A DNA stretch of 64,000 nt from the NCBI RefSeq assembly GCF_030649675.1, contig NZ_JAUTDR010000017.1:35308-99307 (forward strand), written 5' to 3'. Positions within the stretch are counted from its first letter, which is position 1, and every line of letters begins with the position of its first letter. Shown piece after piece: positions 46,574 to 55,146 of this stretch. Source of the stretch: Haliea sp. E1-2-M8. GTDB taxonomy: Bacteria; Pseudomonadota; Gammaproteobacteria; Pseudomonadales; Halieaceae. The notes under the pieces were generated by a model. It had not been told where the DNA came from. It worked only from the letters and a program-made list of their open reading frames with translations, and ran no database searches. A program made the translations under genes and the position numbers.

Positions 46574-47680
46574 GTGCACTACCTGAAATCGGCGATCGCG
46601 GTTGCATTGGTCTACGCAACGCGCGGCCTTGGTGCAGTGTCGCTATTGGCAGTTCTGTTGGGCGTCGCTGGTGTTAAAGCCGTAGCCGCTGCCCCCACTT
46701 CATCGCGGCCAGACCCCGCGGCAATTATCGAACACCGGCAACAGGCGCTCGCTTACGTGGCGGGGCTACAAGCCTATTTTTATGGCTACCCTGTGGTCGA
46801 CTACCTGCGCGTCATGCGCGACCAGATCACACCGGAACGCGATCCGGGTGGCGTCTATGCCCCGGTCAACCAGATAGCCTTCCAGGATAACCTCGCAGAG
46901 CCGGGTGGACTCTATGCCGGGCGAGGGCCCAACACCAGCACCCTGTACTTCACGGCGTGGATGGATCTGACCGATGAGCCCGTCCTGATTGAGGCGCCGG
47001 ACACAGATGGTCGCTATTACGTACTGACCTACGCGGATATGTACTCCGAGGTCCAGCACAGCGGGCGCCGAACCACCGGTACGGGCGCACAGCAGATTCT
47101 TGTGGTCGGGCCGAACTGGCAGGGCGAGGCGCCAGAGGAAGTGCAGATCATGCCTATGCGCACCCATCAGGCCTACCTGCTGGGCCGGGTGTTGGTGGAC
47201 GGCCCGGATGACCTGGCGGCGGCGCGACAGGTCATGTATCGATTCCGCATGACGGGTGCGCAGCGTCCTCCGGCGGATTTCGCACTGCCGGAGCGGGAGG
47301 CGCTTACATCGCTGGCTTTCTTCGAGGTGCTCAACAGTTTCCTGCGCGAGAACCCGCGTATCGAGGGCGAGGAGCTGTTGATGGCTCAGATGAATCAGGT
47401 TGGCATAGGGCCCAACGCGGAATTCCTGGCGCGTAGTGTGCCCGCGGGGATACGGCGCGGCCTGGAGCGCTACGCGGTGACAGATCGCATGTCCGACCTC
47501 AAGAGGCGTGCCGACGGTTCGGTGGTGGTGCGGTTGCAGCAGACCCGCCCTGATACGGAGGGTGTCAATTGGCTACCTGTTAACGACGGGCCGTTGTTTG
47601 TAACTCTGCGATTCTTTGAGCCTGCGGCGGAAGTGCTGGCGGGCGAGTATGCACCCCCCGCGATCAGGCGATTGCCCTGA
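46574..47680 (+). CDS. DUF1254/DUF1214-family exported protein
   Basis: The 368-residue protein has a signal peptide or N-terminal anchor (SLLAVLLGVAGVKAVAAA). A DUF1254 domain follows (AYFYGYPVVDYLRVMRDQI, VNQIAFQDNLAEPGG, then NTSTLYFTAWMDLTDEPVL and YYVLTYADMYSEV). The C-terminal DUF1214 part appears shortened. Family function is unknown. It starts at GTG, since the nearby ATG is out of frame. It is divergent from the cytoplasmic DUF1214 gene, with a 191-base gap that shows no other gene. Confidence 0.82.
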   Translation: MHYLKSAIAVALVYATRGLGAVSLLAVLLGVAGVKAVAAAPTSSRPDPAAIIEHRQQALAYVAGLQAYFYGYPVVDYLRVMRDQITPERDPGGVYAPVNQIAFQDNLAEPGGLYAGRGPNTSTLYFTAWMDLTDEPVLIEAPDTDGRYYVLTYADMYSEVQHSGRRTTGTGAQQILVVGPNWQGEAPEEVQIMPMRTHQAYLLGRVLVDGPDDLAAARQVMYRFRMTGAQRPPADFALPEREALTSLAFFEVLNSFLRENPRIEGEELLMAQMNQVGIGPNAEFLARSVPAGIRRGLERYAVTDRMSDLKRRADGSVVVRLQQTRPDTEGVNWLPVNDGPLFVTLRFFEPAAEVLAGEYAPPAIRRLP

Positions 47681-47683
47681 GCG

Positions 47684-47689
47684 TATAAT
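47684..47689 (+). promoter_or_regulatory. Candidate -10 box TATAAT
   Basis: A consensus TATAAT lies 28 bases before the SDR 6 start, just after the DUF1254 stop. I do not see a good -35 at the right spacing. Confidence 0.35.
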
Positions 47690-47716
47690 CTTTAGTTACA
47701 CAGGAGAATCAGGCGC

Positions 47717-48487
47717 ATGCGTGAGCGACTCAACAACAAGGCCATCATCGTCATCGGTTCCGGCACCGGCATTGGTGCCGCAACGGTCAAGCAGCTTGCA
47801 GCGGAGGGCGCTCACGTCTGTGTGGCGGACATCAATTTGGATGCTGCAACCAAGGTCGCGGAGGACGTTCGCGTCGCTGGCGGGCGAGCTTTTGCCCTGC
47901 CGATTGATATCGCGGATGAAGGTACGGTCAACGAGGCGGTCGGCCAGGCCGTCGCCCAGCTGGGTGGCCTGGACGGTGCCCATGTCAACGCCGCGGACCT
48001 CCGTGTCATTTTCGAGGACAGCGATGCCCTGGCGGAAGATCTGGCAGTATTCGACCGCACGTTGCAGGTGAATCTGCGCGGCCATCTGCTGTGCACGCGT
48101 GCGGTGCTGCCACACCTTCTGCAGCGGGGCCAGGGGGCGATTGTCTATACCAGCTCCAGTGCTGCGGATGTGGGTGAGAATACCCGTCCGGCCTATGCCG
48201 CAGCGAAGAGCGGGCTCAATGCCCTGATGCGCCACGTTGCCTCCCGCTGGGGGCGGGAGGGAATTACCGCCAACTGCGTGGCGCCGGGGTTCGTGTTCAC
48301 GCCAGAGATGCAGGCCGGCGGCCAGGTCCCGCAGGAGCTGCTGGACGGCATGCTGGCGCGGATTCCCGGCATCCGTCTCGGCCAGGTCGAGGATATAGCG
48401 GCGGTTGTCGCCCTGCTGCTGTCGGAACAGGGCCGCTGGATCAACGGCCAGGTGTACAACGTCAACGGTGGGGCGCTGATGCGCTGA
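47717..48487 (+). CDS. Short-chain dehydrogenase/reductase (SDR 6)
   Basis: The 256-residue SDR has the cofactor motif GSGTGIGAATV, YTSSSAAD and active-site YAAAKSGLNA, then PGFVFTPEM. NNAG is replaced by VNAAD, as also happens in other SDRs. AGGAGA precedes the ATG. It is followed after 37 bases by the DegT-fold gene and probably shares its transcript. Confidence 0.9.
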   Translation: MRERLNNKAIIVIGSGTGIGAATVKQLAAEGAHVCVADINLDAATKVAEDVRVAGGRAFALPIDIADEGTVNEAVGQAVAQLGGLDGAHVNAADLRVIFEDSDALAEDLAVFDRTLQVNLRGHLLCTRAVLPHLLQRGQGAIVYTSSSAADVGENTRPAYAAAKSGLNALMRHVASRWGREGITANCVAPGFVFTPEMQAGGQVPQELLDGMLARIPGIRLGQVEDIAAVVALLLSEQGRWINGQVYNVNGGALMR

Positions 48488-48524
48488 AAGTTTTTGCTGC
48501 CAAGGTTTGGAAAGAGGAGCTGAT

Positions 48525-49742
48525 ATGAGACTACCCCCGAGAGAAATCCGCTACGGCGGGGCGATGCTGGACCAGAAGGAAATAGATGCGGTGGTCAAGG
48601 TGATGGAGACCAGCATGGTGGTTGCCGGCCAGACCTCAAGCTTTGAAAGCCGCTGCGCCAAACTGCTGGGCAAGGAATACGGGGTGATGGTCAACTCGGG
48701 CAGCTCGGCGCTGCTGCTGGCGGTGCGCCTGCTGGACCTGCCGCCCGGTTCCGAAATCCTGACGCCGACCCTCACTTTTGGCACCGACATCTCCAGCATC
48801 GTGCTCAACGGCCATATCCCGGTGCTGGTGGACGTGGAGCCCGATACCTATCAGATCGACATCGACCGTATCGAGCCGCTGATTACACCCAAGACCAGGG
48901 CCATGCTGGTGCCCAATCTGGTCGGCGGCATGCCCGACTGGGACAGGCTGCGCGCCATAGCCGACAAGCACGGCCTGAAGATCATCGAGGACAGTGCCGA
49001 TACCCTGGGTGGGACCTTCCGCGGTACTCCCGCGGGCAACCGCAGCGACATCAGCATTACCAGTTTCTCCATCTTCCATATCATCACCTGCCTCGGCAAC
49101 GGCGGCCTGGTGGCGATCAATGACCCGGCGCTGTGGGATCGCGGCCTGATGCTGCGGGCCTGGGGTCGTTCGTCGGAGAAATACCTGTACGGTTCCCGGC
49201 AGCAGGAGAGCGATGGCCGCTTCCTGGAAGACCTGGGCGACATCGAGTACGACGGCATGTTCATCTTCGAGGAGCTGGGCTATGGCTTTATTCCCAATGA
49301 GGCCGGCGCCGCTTTTGGCCACGAGCAGCTGAACAAGCTGGACGAATTCACCCGGCTGCGTCAGGAGCGCTTCCGCCTGCACGACGAGTACATGGACAGC
49401 CACAGCGAGTACTTCATCAAGCCGCGCGTGTCCGGGGATGTCTTCACTACCTGGATCTGCTACCCGGTGATGCTCCGCCCGGAACTGGGCTGGAGCCGCC
49501 GCAAGTTGCAAGTACATCTTGAGGAAGCGGGCATTTTTACCCGGGTGATCTTCTCCGGCCATGTGGCGTTACAACCGATGATGAAGGAGGTGAACTACCG
49601 CCTCGACCCTGCCGGTTACCCCAATGCGGAGCGGGTCATGCGCCACGGGCTCATGCTGCCCTGCCATCCCACCATGACCAACGAGGACTGCCAGTATCTG
49701 TATCAGGTGCTGGATGACTTCATCGGGCAGCAATCGGCTTGA
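48525..49742 (+). CDS. DegT/DnrJ/EryC1-fold PLP-family protein with His at the Lys position
   Basis: The 405-residue protein has the DegT fold: VNSGSSALLLAVRLL near residue 57, LTPTLTFGTDISSIV, IIEDSADTLGGTFRG, and GYGFIPNEAGAAFGHEQLNKL. The motif that normally holds the PLP-binding Lys reads SFSIFHIITCLGNGG, with His instead of Lys. That swap is known in the sugar 3-dehydrases RfbH/E1 and ColD, so this is more likely a dehydratase-type enzyme than an aminotransferase. ATG 48525 has GAGGAG upstream. It is not surrounded by sugar genes; it sits in the SDR-rich island. Confidence 0.88.
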   Translation: MRLPPREIRYGGAMLDQKEIDAVVKVMETSMVVAGQTSSFESRCAKLLGKEYGVMVNSGSSALLLAVRLLDLPPGSEILTPTLTFGTDISSIVLNGHIPVLVDVEPDTYQIDIDRIEPLITPKTRAMLVPNLVGGMPDWDRLRAIADKHGLKIIEDSADTLGGTFRGTPAGNRSDISITSFSIFHIITCLGNGGLVAINDPALWDRGLMLRAWGRSSEKYLYGSRQQESDGRFLEDLGDIEYDGMFIFEELGYGFIPNEAGAAFGHEQLNKLDEFTRLRQERFRLHDEYMDSHSEYFIKPRVSGDVFTTWICYPVMLRPELGWSRRKLQVHLEEAGIFTRVIFSGHVALQPMMKEVNYRLDPAGYPNAERVMRHGLMLPCHPTMTNEDCQYLYQVLDDFIGQQSA

Positions 49743-49756
49743 CGGTTACGGCGTCG

Positions 49757-50806
49757 TCATGCCTTGGGCTCGAAAGTGGCCTCGTAGGCATCGACAAAGG
49801 CATTCCGCAGGATGGACATGAAAGCCTGCCAGCCACTGATATCCTGCTGGTCGACGTTGCCACGAATTTCTATGCGCGAGGCGATGCGATTTTCCGGCTG
49901 GTTGCGGAATAGCTGTCCCAGTCCCGCGACCACGGCCTCCCACGCGGCGCTGAGCACCCCCTGTTCCAGGTCGCCCTCGAGGTCCAGTATGGTGACGTTG
50001 TCGAGCAAAGGCTTGGCGTAGCCTGCCAGCACGCCGTTCCTGGCCTCAAGCTCCAGCACAAAATCCCCGTGCCCGGACTCGAAGTCAAAGTTGGCATAGG
50101 CTTCGCTGAGAGTGTTCAGGTGCCGCAGGTCGATTCCGGTTATCTTCATCTGGAAACTGAAATCGCGGAAATCCCCGAGCGGGTCGAGCTGGCCCTCGAG
50201 CAGGGTCTCGGCGTCTTCCAGCATGATACCGGTGAAGCGCATGGCTGCCGGGTGGGCCCCCTCGCTGCGATCGACATTGGATATATTGTCGATGGCGCCG
50301 TTCAGATCGCTCAGCACAAGGTCCACGGCGGGCTCGGAGTTGAAGTTCCGGAAGTGGATGGTGCCGTCGTGGATGCCGAGCCGGTTGATTTCTATCGGTA
50401 CCAGCTCTTGCAACGCTTCCTGCCAGTTGGTGCCGCTGCCAGTTTGGCCGCCGAGCTCTTCATCGTCCACAAAATTGAGTTCGGGGCGATAGAACTCGAT
50501 CTCCGCAACCACGGCACCGCTGAGCAGGGCGGAGCAGCTCAGGGCCAGGTCGACCGAGTCTACCCGAAGCAGTGGAACCGGAAAGTTCGCGGAGATCTTG
50601 GTAAACTGCAGCTCCTGCACAGTGGAGGCACCGCGCCACAGATTGATTTCCACCTCTGATACATGGCCACTGTATGCGCCCATGTCAGCCATCTGGTCGT
50701 TGAGATAATCCCGCACCAGCCACGGCAGGCTGGCCCGGAATATGATCAGCATCACGGCGATAGCCGCGACGATCACGATGATGCGCAAATTACGTCCGGA
50801 CGGCAT
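49757..50806 (-). CDS. AsmA-like/DUF748 membrane-anchored protein
   Basis: The 349-residue protein has an N-terminal membrane anchor (IIVIVAAIAVMLIIF). A long beta-rich periplasmic part follows with AsmA/DUF748 patterns: VEINLWRGASTVQELQF, EIEFYRPELNFVDD, INRLGIHDGTIHFRNF and GIDLRHLNTL. Relatives are implicated in envelope lipid homeostasis. ATG 50806 and an immediately preceding GTG are equally possible starts. It is convergent with the DegT-fold gene, with 14 bases between stops. Confidence 0.75.
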   Translation of the reverse strand: MPSGRNLRIIVIVAAIAVMLIIFRASLPWLVRDYLNDQMADMGAYSGHVSEVEINLWRGASTVQELQFTKISANFPVPLLRVDSVDLALSCSALLSGAVVAEIEFYRPELNFVDDEELGGQTGSGTNWQEALQELVPIEINRLGIHDGTIHFRNFNSEPAVDLVLSDLNGAIDNISNVDRSEGAHPAAMRFTGIMLEDAETLLEGQLDPLGDFRDFSFQMKITGIDLRHLNTLSEAYANFDFESGHGDFVLELEARNGVLAGYAKPLLDNVTILDLEGDLEQGVLSAAWEAVVAGLGQLFRNQPENRIASRIEIRGNVDQQDISGWQAFMSILRNAFVDAYEATFEPKA

Positions 50807-50851
50807 CACTCACTCTGCGGTGGCTTGACGGCTGGCGCCAACGGGAGCTGC

Positions 50852-51121
50852 TCACGAATCCGGATTCACGGGTTCAGTTCCATGTGCGCCCGCTTCGTTT
50901 TTGCGGCCGCCCCGGATGTTGAGCGCGAACAGGCCTGCCTGTAGCGCGATCAACGCGTAGGCCGCTGCATGCCAGCCCCAGACTGTCCACAGAAGATTAC
51001 TCAGAATAAACCAGCCAAAGCCCCATTGACGCCTGCGCGCTGACTGCGAACCTACCAACCATGCTGCGATGAGGGTGGCAGCCATTGCGGGCCATTGCAG
51101 GGCATCAAGGATTGGTTCCAC
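50852..51121 (-). CDS. Small membrane protein of unknown function
   Basis: The 89-residue protein has about three hydrophobic stretches: MAATLIAAWLVGS, FGWFILSNLLWTVWGW and AAYALIALQAGLFAL. It ends in a charged, probably cytoplasmic tail (IRGGRKNEAG). GTG 51121 is the only start that includes the first helix. I do not recognise a characterised family; similar proteins exist as uncharacterised inner-membrane proteins. It lies between the DUF748 and DUF883 genes, all on the minus strand. Confidence 0.65.
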   Translation of the reverse strand: MEPILDALQWPAMAATLIAAWLVGSQSARRRQWGFGWFILSNLLWTVWGWHAAAYALIALQAGLFALNIRGGRKNEAGAHGTEPVNPDS

Positions 51122-51211
51122 CGGATATGTTTTCTCGGATTACGGGCCAGCTCTCAGAAACGCCCGCCGGGTGCGTGGCCGGCAGCCGTTTGACAGCCGC
51201 CGGTTGGAATA

Positions 51212-51514
51212 TCAACCATCTCTATAATGGGTCTTCCGGTACGCACTGACTGCTGCAGCGACGATGCAGCCAACAGCTACGACCATCAACGTGGAACTGA
51301 CAGGCCTTGAGCGAAGCATATGCTGTGCGGAATCCAGCGCAGCTTCCCCTGTGTCCCGCAGGCGGAGCCCCTGATGCGCGGTTTGCTGGTAGAGGGTCCT
51401 GCCGCGTTCAGCGCCGATATTGCTCAGGGCGTGGCCGAGATCGCCAATATCGCTGCGCAGGTCCGAAAAGTCGCGCTTGAGTCGTTTCATTTCCCTGCTT
51501 CCAGAATTGCTCAT
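51212..51514 (-). CDS. DUF883/ElaB/YqjD-like membrane-anchored protein
   Basis: The 100-residue protein has a charged amphipathic helix (residues about 10-65, LKRDFSDLRSDIGDLGHAL onward) and a C-terminal membrane anchor (TLMVVAVGCIVAAAVSAY). This is the layout of ElaB/YqjD proteins, which bind ribosomes at the membrane in stationary phase. The anchor ends YRKTHYRDG rather than the usual Arg-rich tail. GGAGAG precedes the ATG. It is divergent from the DUF4112 gene. Confidence 0.75.
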   Translation of the reverse strand: MSNSGSREMKRLKRDFSDLRSDIGDLGHALSNIGAERGRTLYQQTAHQGLRLRDTGEAALDSAQHMLRSRPVSSTLMVVAVGCIVAAAVSAYRKTHYRDG

Positions 51515-51651
51515 GATTCATGTCTCTCCGTAGTTGGTGTAAAAGCTACAGCCCCTCCTGACGGTGTCCCCGCCCGAATGCGCGCTCAATAATCAGCGTA
51601 CGCCAGCGGATATCCAGCGTCTGTTCAATTACGCACATAGGCTGTGAGAGC

Positions 51652-51671
51652 TCAGGTACATAACTACCTGA
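51652..51671. promoter_or_regulatory. Inverted repeat TCAGGTA-N6-TACCTGA
   Basis: Perfect 7-base arms lie in the 301-base divergent gap between the DUF883 and DUF4112 genes, 138 bases from the DUF883 start. It is operator-like. The rest of the gap shows no gene. Confidence 0.4.
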
Positions 51672-51815
51672 TGGACTGTGGCGGGATGGAGAGTAGAATT
51701 GTGGCGCAGGCAGGGCTTTGATCAGCCATTGCCATTGCACCCTGAGCGCAGCCTGCACCAGCGGGCGGCTCACAGTGGATCAATCGGCATCGGGGAATTC
51801 GTCCGAGGTTACGCG

Positions 51816-52298
51816 ATGACTGGCACGAGTAATACAAGCGCAGGCAACAATAGCCGCCTTTTGGCGCGCTACGCCTGGTTACTGGACAGCAGCATACCTC
51901 TCCCCTTTGGACGCAGTATCGGGCTGGACGGCATTATCGGCCTGATTCCGGGCATCGGCGATGCGCTTGGCGCTATCTTGTCGTCGGCTGTAATTTTCGG
52001 CGCCTGGCGCATGGGCACACCGCGCTCCGTGCTGCTGCGGATGGCGGGTAACGTCGCCATTGAAACGGTTATCGGCACCATTCCCATTGTCGGCGATTTA
52101 TTTGATTTTGCCTTTAAAGCCAACCAGCGCAATGTGCAGTTGTTGCAACGCTTTGAACAGGATACCGGTGCTGTTCGACGGCAGAGTCGCTGGGTAGTTG
52201 CCGCGACTGCGGCCACAGCGATCCTGTTCCTGGCTGGATTGGTCACTGGCGTGACCCTTCTTGGCATCGCCCTGGTCCGATTGCTGACAGGCGGCTGA
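51816..52298 (+). CDS. DUF4112 membrane protein
   Basis: The 160-residue protein matches DUF4112: LARYAWLLDSSIPLPFGRSIGLDGIIGLIPGIGDALGA, then ETVIGTIPIVGDLFDFAFKAN, with repeated IPxxGD motifs. A C-terminal membrane helix is AATAATAILFLAGLVTGVTLL. Function is unknown. ATG 51816 has GAGG seven bases upstream. It starts a plus-strand run of stress-type genes. Confidence 0.88.
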   Translation: MTGTSNTSAGNNSRLLARYAWLLDSSIPLPFGRSIGLDGIIGLIPGIGDALGAILSSAVIFGAWRMGTPRSVLLRMAGNVAIETVIGTIPIVGDLFDFAFKANQRNVQLLQRFEQDTGAVRRQSRWVVAATAATAILFLAGLVTGVTLLGIALVRLLTGG

Positions 52299-52438
52299 TT
52301 GTTCGCTCTCGCACAGAAGCCAACCGAATTTAGGTACAAGCTGTCAGCAAGCTTGAGCCCCGGTCTGGAACACTTGCGCGGCGCCCAAGCTTATTGCGAC
52401 CACAATACACGCCAGGTACCACGGCGAAGGAGTTCACA

Positions 52439-52981
52439 ATGAAGACACCATTTATCAAGAAGCTCGGCGCTCCGCTGTTGGCGGGAAGCCTCACTCTGAG
52501 TTTTTCGGTCATCGCGGAGCAGGGCCTGTATTCAGTTGACGAATTAATGGACGCTGACGTCTACGATTCCACTGGCGAGGAAGTCGGCGAGGTCGAAGAC
52601 ATCCTGCTGGGTGACGATATGTCAGTCCATGCCCTGATTATCGAAACCGGCGAGGTTCTCGGTATGGGCGGGCGTGAAGTGGTGGCGAAACGCGGTACTT
52701 TCACCGTTCGCACTGAAAGCCATGATAGCGAGTTCGATGACATTGAGTACGAAGTGCATATGGAGGCAACCCAGGAAGCACTGAAGAATTTCCCCGAGTA
52801 CGATGAAGACTGGTGGACTGAGACTCGGAAAGATCTGAAGCAAGCCTGGGCCAAGACCAAGCGGAATACCAAGAGCGCCTGGGAAAGCACCAAGGAAGCA
52901 AGCGATTCTGCCTGGGACAAGACCAAGCGTGGCGCCGAGAAAATGGGTGATAAAATAGAACAAACGACTGACGATCTGTAA
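52439..52981 (+). CDS. Exported PRC-barrel protein with hendecad-repeat tail
   Basis: The 180-residue protein has a signal peptide (cleavage near VIAEQ). A PRC-barrel domain follows (YSVDELMDADVYDSTGEEVGEVEDILLGDD), then a helix around WWTETRKDLKQ. The last about 45 residues form four 11-residue units starting AWAKTK, AWESTK, AWDKTK and MGDKIE, an amphipathic pattern like LEA or apolipoprotein helices. GAAGGAG precedes the ATG. It lies between the DUF4112 and SodC genes, suggesting a role in envelope stress. Confidence 0.85.
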   Translation: MKTPFIKKLGAPLLAGSLTLSFSVIAEQGLYSVDELMDADVYDSTGEEVGEVEDILLGDDMSVHALIIETGEVLGMGGREVVAKRGTFTVRTESHDSEFDDIEYEVHMEATQEALKNFPEYDEDWWTETRKDLKQAWAKTKRNTKSAWESTKEASDSAWDKTKRGAEKMGDKIEQTTDDL

Positions 52982-53029
52982 CCTGATGCATCACGGTCGC
53001 AGGGTAGGCAACACACTATTGAGGTTCTC

Positions 53030-53779
53030 ATGAAAACTCAGCAAACAGTAACAACAGGCTACCTGCTGCCTCGCGCAGCCACCCTCGCTGTTCTGATGGT
53101 CGTCGTGGGCTGCGATTCCGGTCGGGAGACTGACAGTATCGCCACACCGCCCGCCGCGCCCGCGCCGGAGGAACGTGCGGCGGGGGATGCCAGGCCTGAC
53201 TACACTGATCGCGTTACTTCCAGTGAGATGGATCCCGACGAGATGGACCAGGGCGCCGCCAGAACATCCGGTGAAGCCCCTGGCGATTCCCAGGACGCGG
53301 AGCCGAAATCGGCGCTGGCCCAGGTCAGGCCGACGATACACGGCAAGGCAGAGGGCACTGTGACATTCGCCCTGGGCGAAGGTGGCGAAGGTGATCAGGA
53401 AATGTGGGTCACCGTCGACCTGGAGGGGCTGGAGCCGGGCCCTCACGGTATCCACATCCATGAGGTGGGTGATTGCTCGGCGGATGACGCCTCATCTGCA
53501 GGGGGTCACTTCAACCCACAGGATACCTCTCACGGCTCTCCGGACGCCGCCGAGCGGCACGCGGGAGACATGGGCAATATAGAAGCGGACGGGGATGGCC
53601 GGGTGGATACCGAATTGACTTTCAGGGGTCTGGCGTTATCCGGACCCACGTCGATACTGGACAGGGCGGTCGTGATCCACCTTAAAAAGGACGATCTGGA
53701 GAGCCAGCCTGCGGGCGACGCCGGTGACCGGGTGGGCTGTGGCGTCATTCGCGGTGAAAGCAAGTCTTCGGCGCAGTGA
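53030..53779 (+). CDS. sodC: Cu/Zn superoxide dismutase lipoprotein
   Basis: The 249-residue enzyme dismutates superoxide in the periplasm. A lipobox-like VVVGC (Cys near 28) indicates a lipoprotein. About 75 residues of acidic, Pro/Ala-rich linker precede the SOD domain. Metal ligands are in HGIHIHEVGDCS, GGHFNPQDTSHG and RHAGDMGN, and a further His is in VVIHLKKDD. The disulfide partners are in GDCS and VGCGVI. The linker is much longer than in E. coli SodC. It is preceded by the PRC-barrel gene and followed after 10 bases by a membrane-protein gene. Confidence 0.93.
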   Translation: MKTQQTVTTGYLLPRAATLAVLMVVVGCDSGRETDSIATPPAAPAPEERAAGDARPDYTDRVTSSEMDPDEMDQGAARTSGEAPGDSQDAEPKSALAQVRPTIHGKAEGTVTFALGEGGEGDQEMWVTVDLEGLEPGPHGIHIHEVGDCSADDASSAGGHFNPQDTSHGSPDAAERHAGDMGNIEADGDGRVDTELTFRGLALSGPTSILDRAVVIHLKKDDLESQPAGDAGDRVGCGVIRGESKSSAQ

Positions 53780-53789
53780 AGCAGACGCC

Positions 53790-54308
53790 ATGGGGTTGCT
53801 TGATACACACGGTGAGCAGTATCCCGGCAAAGTTAGCGCTGAATTCGAGACCCGGGAGTCGGCCGAGAGCGTGATTGCGCAGCTCGCGGCGGACTCTGGC
53901 CTGAGCCAGTCCCGGGTGGAACTGGTGGTGCCCGGGGACCAGCGGCTGGGTTCCAAGGTGGAGCCAGAATCCCGCGGCATAGCTCGCACCGCGGTTAAAT
54001 CCCACCTCGTCCTGGGGCTGGCATTTCTTGTGTTGGGCCTCGCGGCCGCCTGGCTACTGGTCACATTCGGTCCGCCATTGACTCGCTCCAGCCCCGTGAT
54101 GGTGTTTATCGTTTTGGGGTTTTTCCCGCCTCTGGTCGGGCTGATGCTGGCAGGTGCGATCACCCTGCGGCCCGACCATGAGCCGCTGATTAGCTCAACT
54201 CGCCAGGCGGCGGAATCCGGCCGCTGGACTGTCGTTGTGCATTGCACAGAAGAAGAACAGAAACAGCGTGCCAGGGAGCTGCTCGATGTTCGGGCGGAAA
54301 CACTTTAA
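53790..54308 (+). CDS. Two-helix membrane protein of unknown function
   Basis: The 172-residue protein has an N-terminal cytoplasmic domain (FETRESAESVIAQLAADSGLS, then VELVVPGDQRLG). Two membrane helices follow (VLGLAFLVLGLAAAWLL and VMVFIVLGFFPPLVGLMLAG), then a C-terminal domain (WTVVVHCTEEEQKQRARELL). The two soluble parts look like halves of a small ferredoxin-like domain split by the helices. Similar proteins occur beside stress genes in other proteobacteria, but I know no function. Its stop overlaps the end of the P450 remnant by four bases. Confidence 0.72.
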   Translation: MGLLDTHGEQYPGKVSAEFETRESAESVIAQLAADSGLSQSRVELVVPGDQRLGSKVEPESRGIARTAVKSHLVLGLAFLVLGLAAAWLLVTFGPPLTRSSPVMVFIVLGFFPPLVGLMLAGAITLRPDHEPLISSTRQAAESGRWTVVVHCTEEEQKQRARELLDVRAETL

Positions 54309-55004
54309 CGTCGCTTGCGGCGAAAGCGGATCGGCATGCGCTTGAACCCATCGTTGAACATCGACACCGCATGTACCGGCGGCTCCACCAGCTCGAAGTC
54401 GGTCAGGCTGGCCAGCAGCTCCTCGAAGGCGATCTGCAACTCGAGTCGTGCCAGGTGCACCCCAAGACAAAAATGGGGGCCGACGCCGAAGGTGCGGTAG
54501 TGTCGGCGCACCGGTTCGCACCGGTTCGCGCCGGTTCACCCGCACGGGCAGGGGCGCGGCGATGCTGGTGATGAAGTCGCATTCCCCCTGGTCCTGTACC
54601 ACCTCGATCAATTCCCGGGCGATAGCGCGCAAGTCGTCCTCTCGCCGACGTATTTCCGGTGGCTTGAAGGCGTAGTCCACCAGGGCGCGGTTCTGCCGGT
54701 GTCGGGGCGGGTCCATCAAGTTCAGGGATTGCATCTCCGGACTCAGCAGTTCCGGGGGTGTGTCCTCCAGCGAGGGGCCGCCGGTGTTGCTGAACAGTTC
54801 CGGGTGTTTCATTACCTGGTCGATCTCGCGGCGACGGAAGACGTTCCAGTGCCCGCCGCGGGCAGAGACGGATTCCCCCTCCCAGCAGATAGCGGGCCCC
54901 TGCCGACACTGATTGAACAGGGGGTAGGGAGCGCCGTCGCGGAAATTATCCAGATCCGTCAGCTGTGCGACGGGGCATTGGGCTTGCTTGTTGTCGGTGG
55001 ACAT
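54305..55004 (-). pseudogene. Cytochrome P450 remnant with internal deletion and frameshift
   Basis: The N-terminal about 155 residues (MSTDNKQAQCPVAQ onward, with NVFRRREIDQVMKHPELFS and LNLMDPPRHRQNR) match bacterial P450s. The C-terminal 68 residues, in another frame, hold the haem-Cys motif FGVGPHFCLGVHLARLE. Between PLPVRV and RRHYRTF about 180-200 residues are missing, including the I-helix and the ExxR motif. The join lies on a 10-bp triple repeat. No functional P450 can be made from this. Confidence 0.88.
54509..54538. repeat. Three 10-bp repeats at the P450 deletion junction
   Basis: CACCGGTTCG occurs at 54509-54518 and 54519-54528, and CGCCGGTTCA at 54529-54538, exactly where the P450 N- and C-terminal coding segments meet out of frame. 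This fits slippage or recombination at short repeats. Confidence 0.8.
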
Positions 55005-55146
55005 GTGGCCTCGCAACTCTGGTGGTGGGGTCGGACTGATGAACCGGGTAGTGTCTTTTCTACCGTGTAGGGGTTCGCGGGCTATGTGAAAATCCCGCAT
55101 AATCTGAACAGATCACAGCAAGCACTTTTGGCGAAAGGAGATAACA

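Noticed and set aside
52366..52402. GGAAC-type ECF promoter before the PRC-barrel gene
   Set aside because: A GGAAC is present, but I could not find a matching -10 element at consistent spacing, and such promoters are best known in other classes.
54195..55100. Single 301-codon frame as an intact P450
   Set aside because: After PLPVRV the frame leaves the P450 sequence. The haem motif is in another frame and the central domain is absent.
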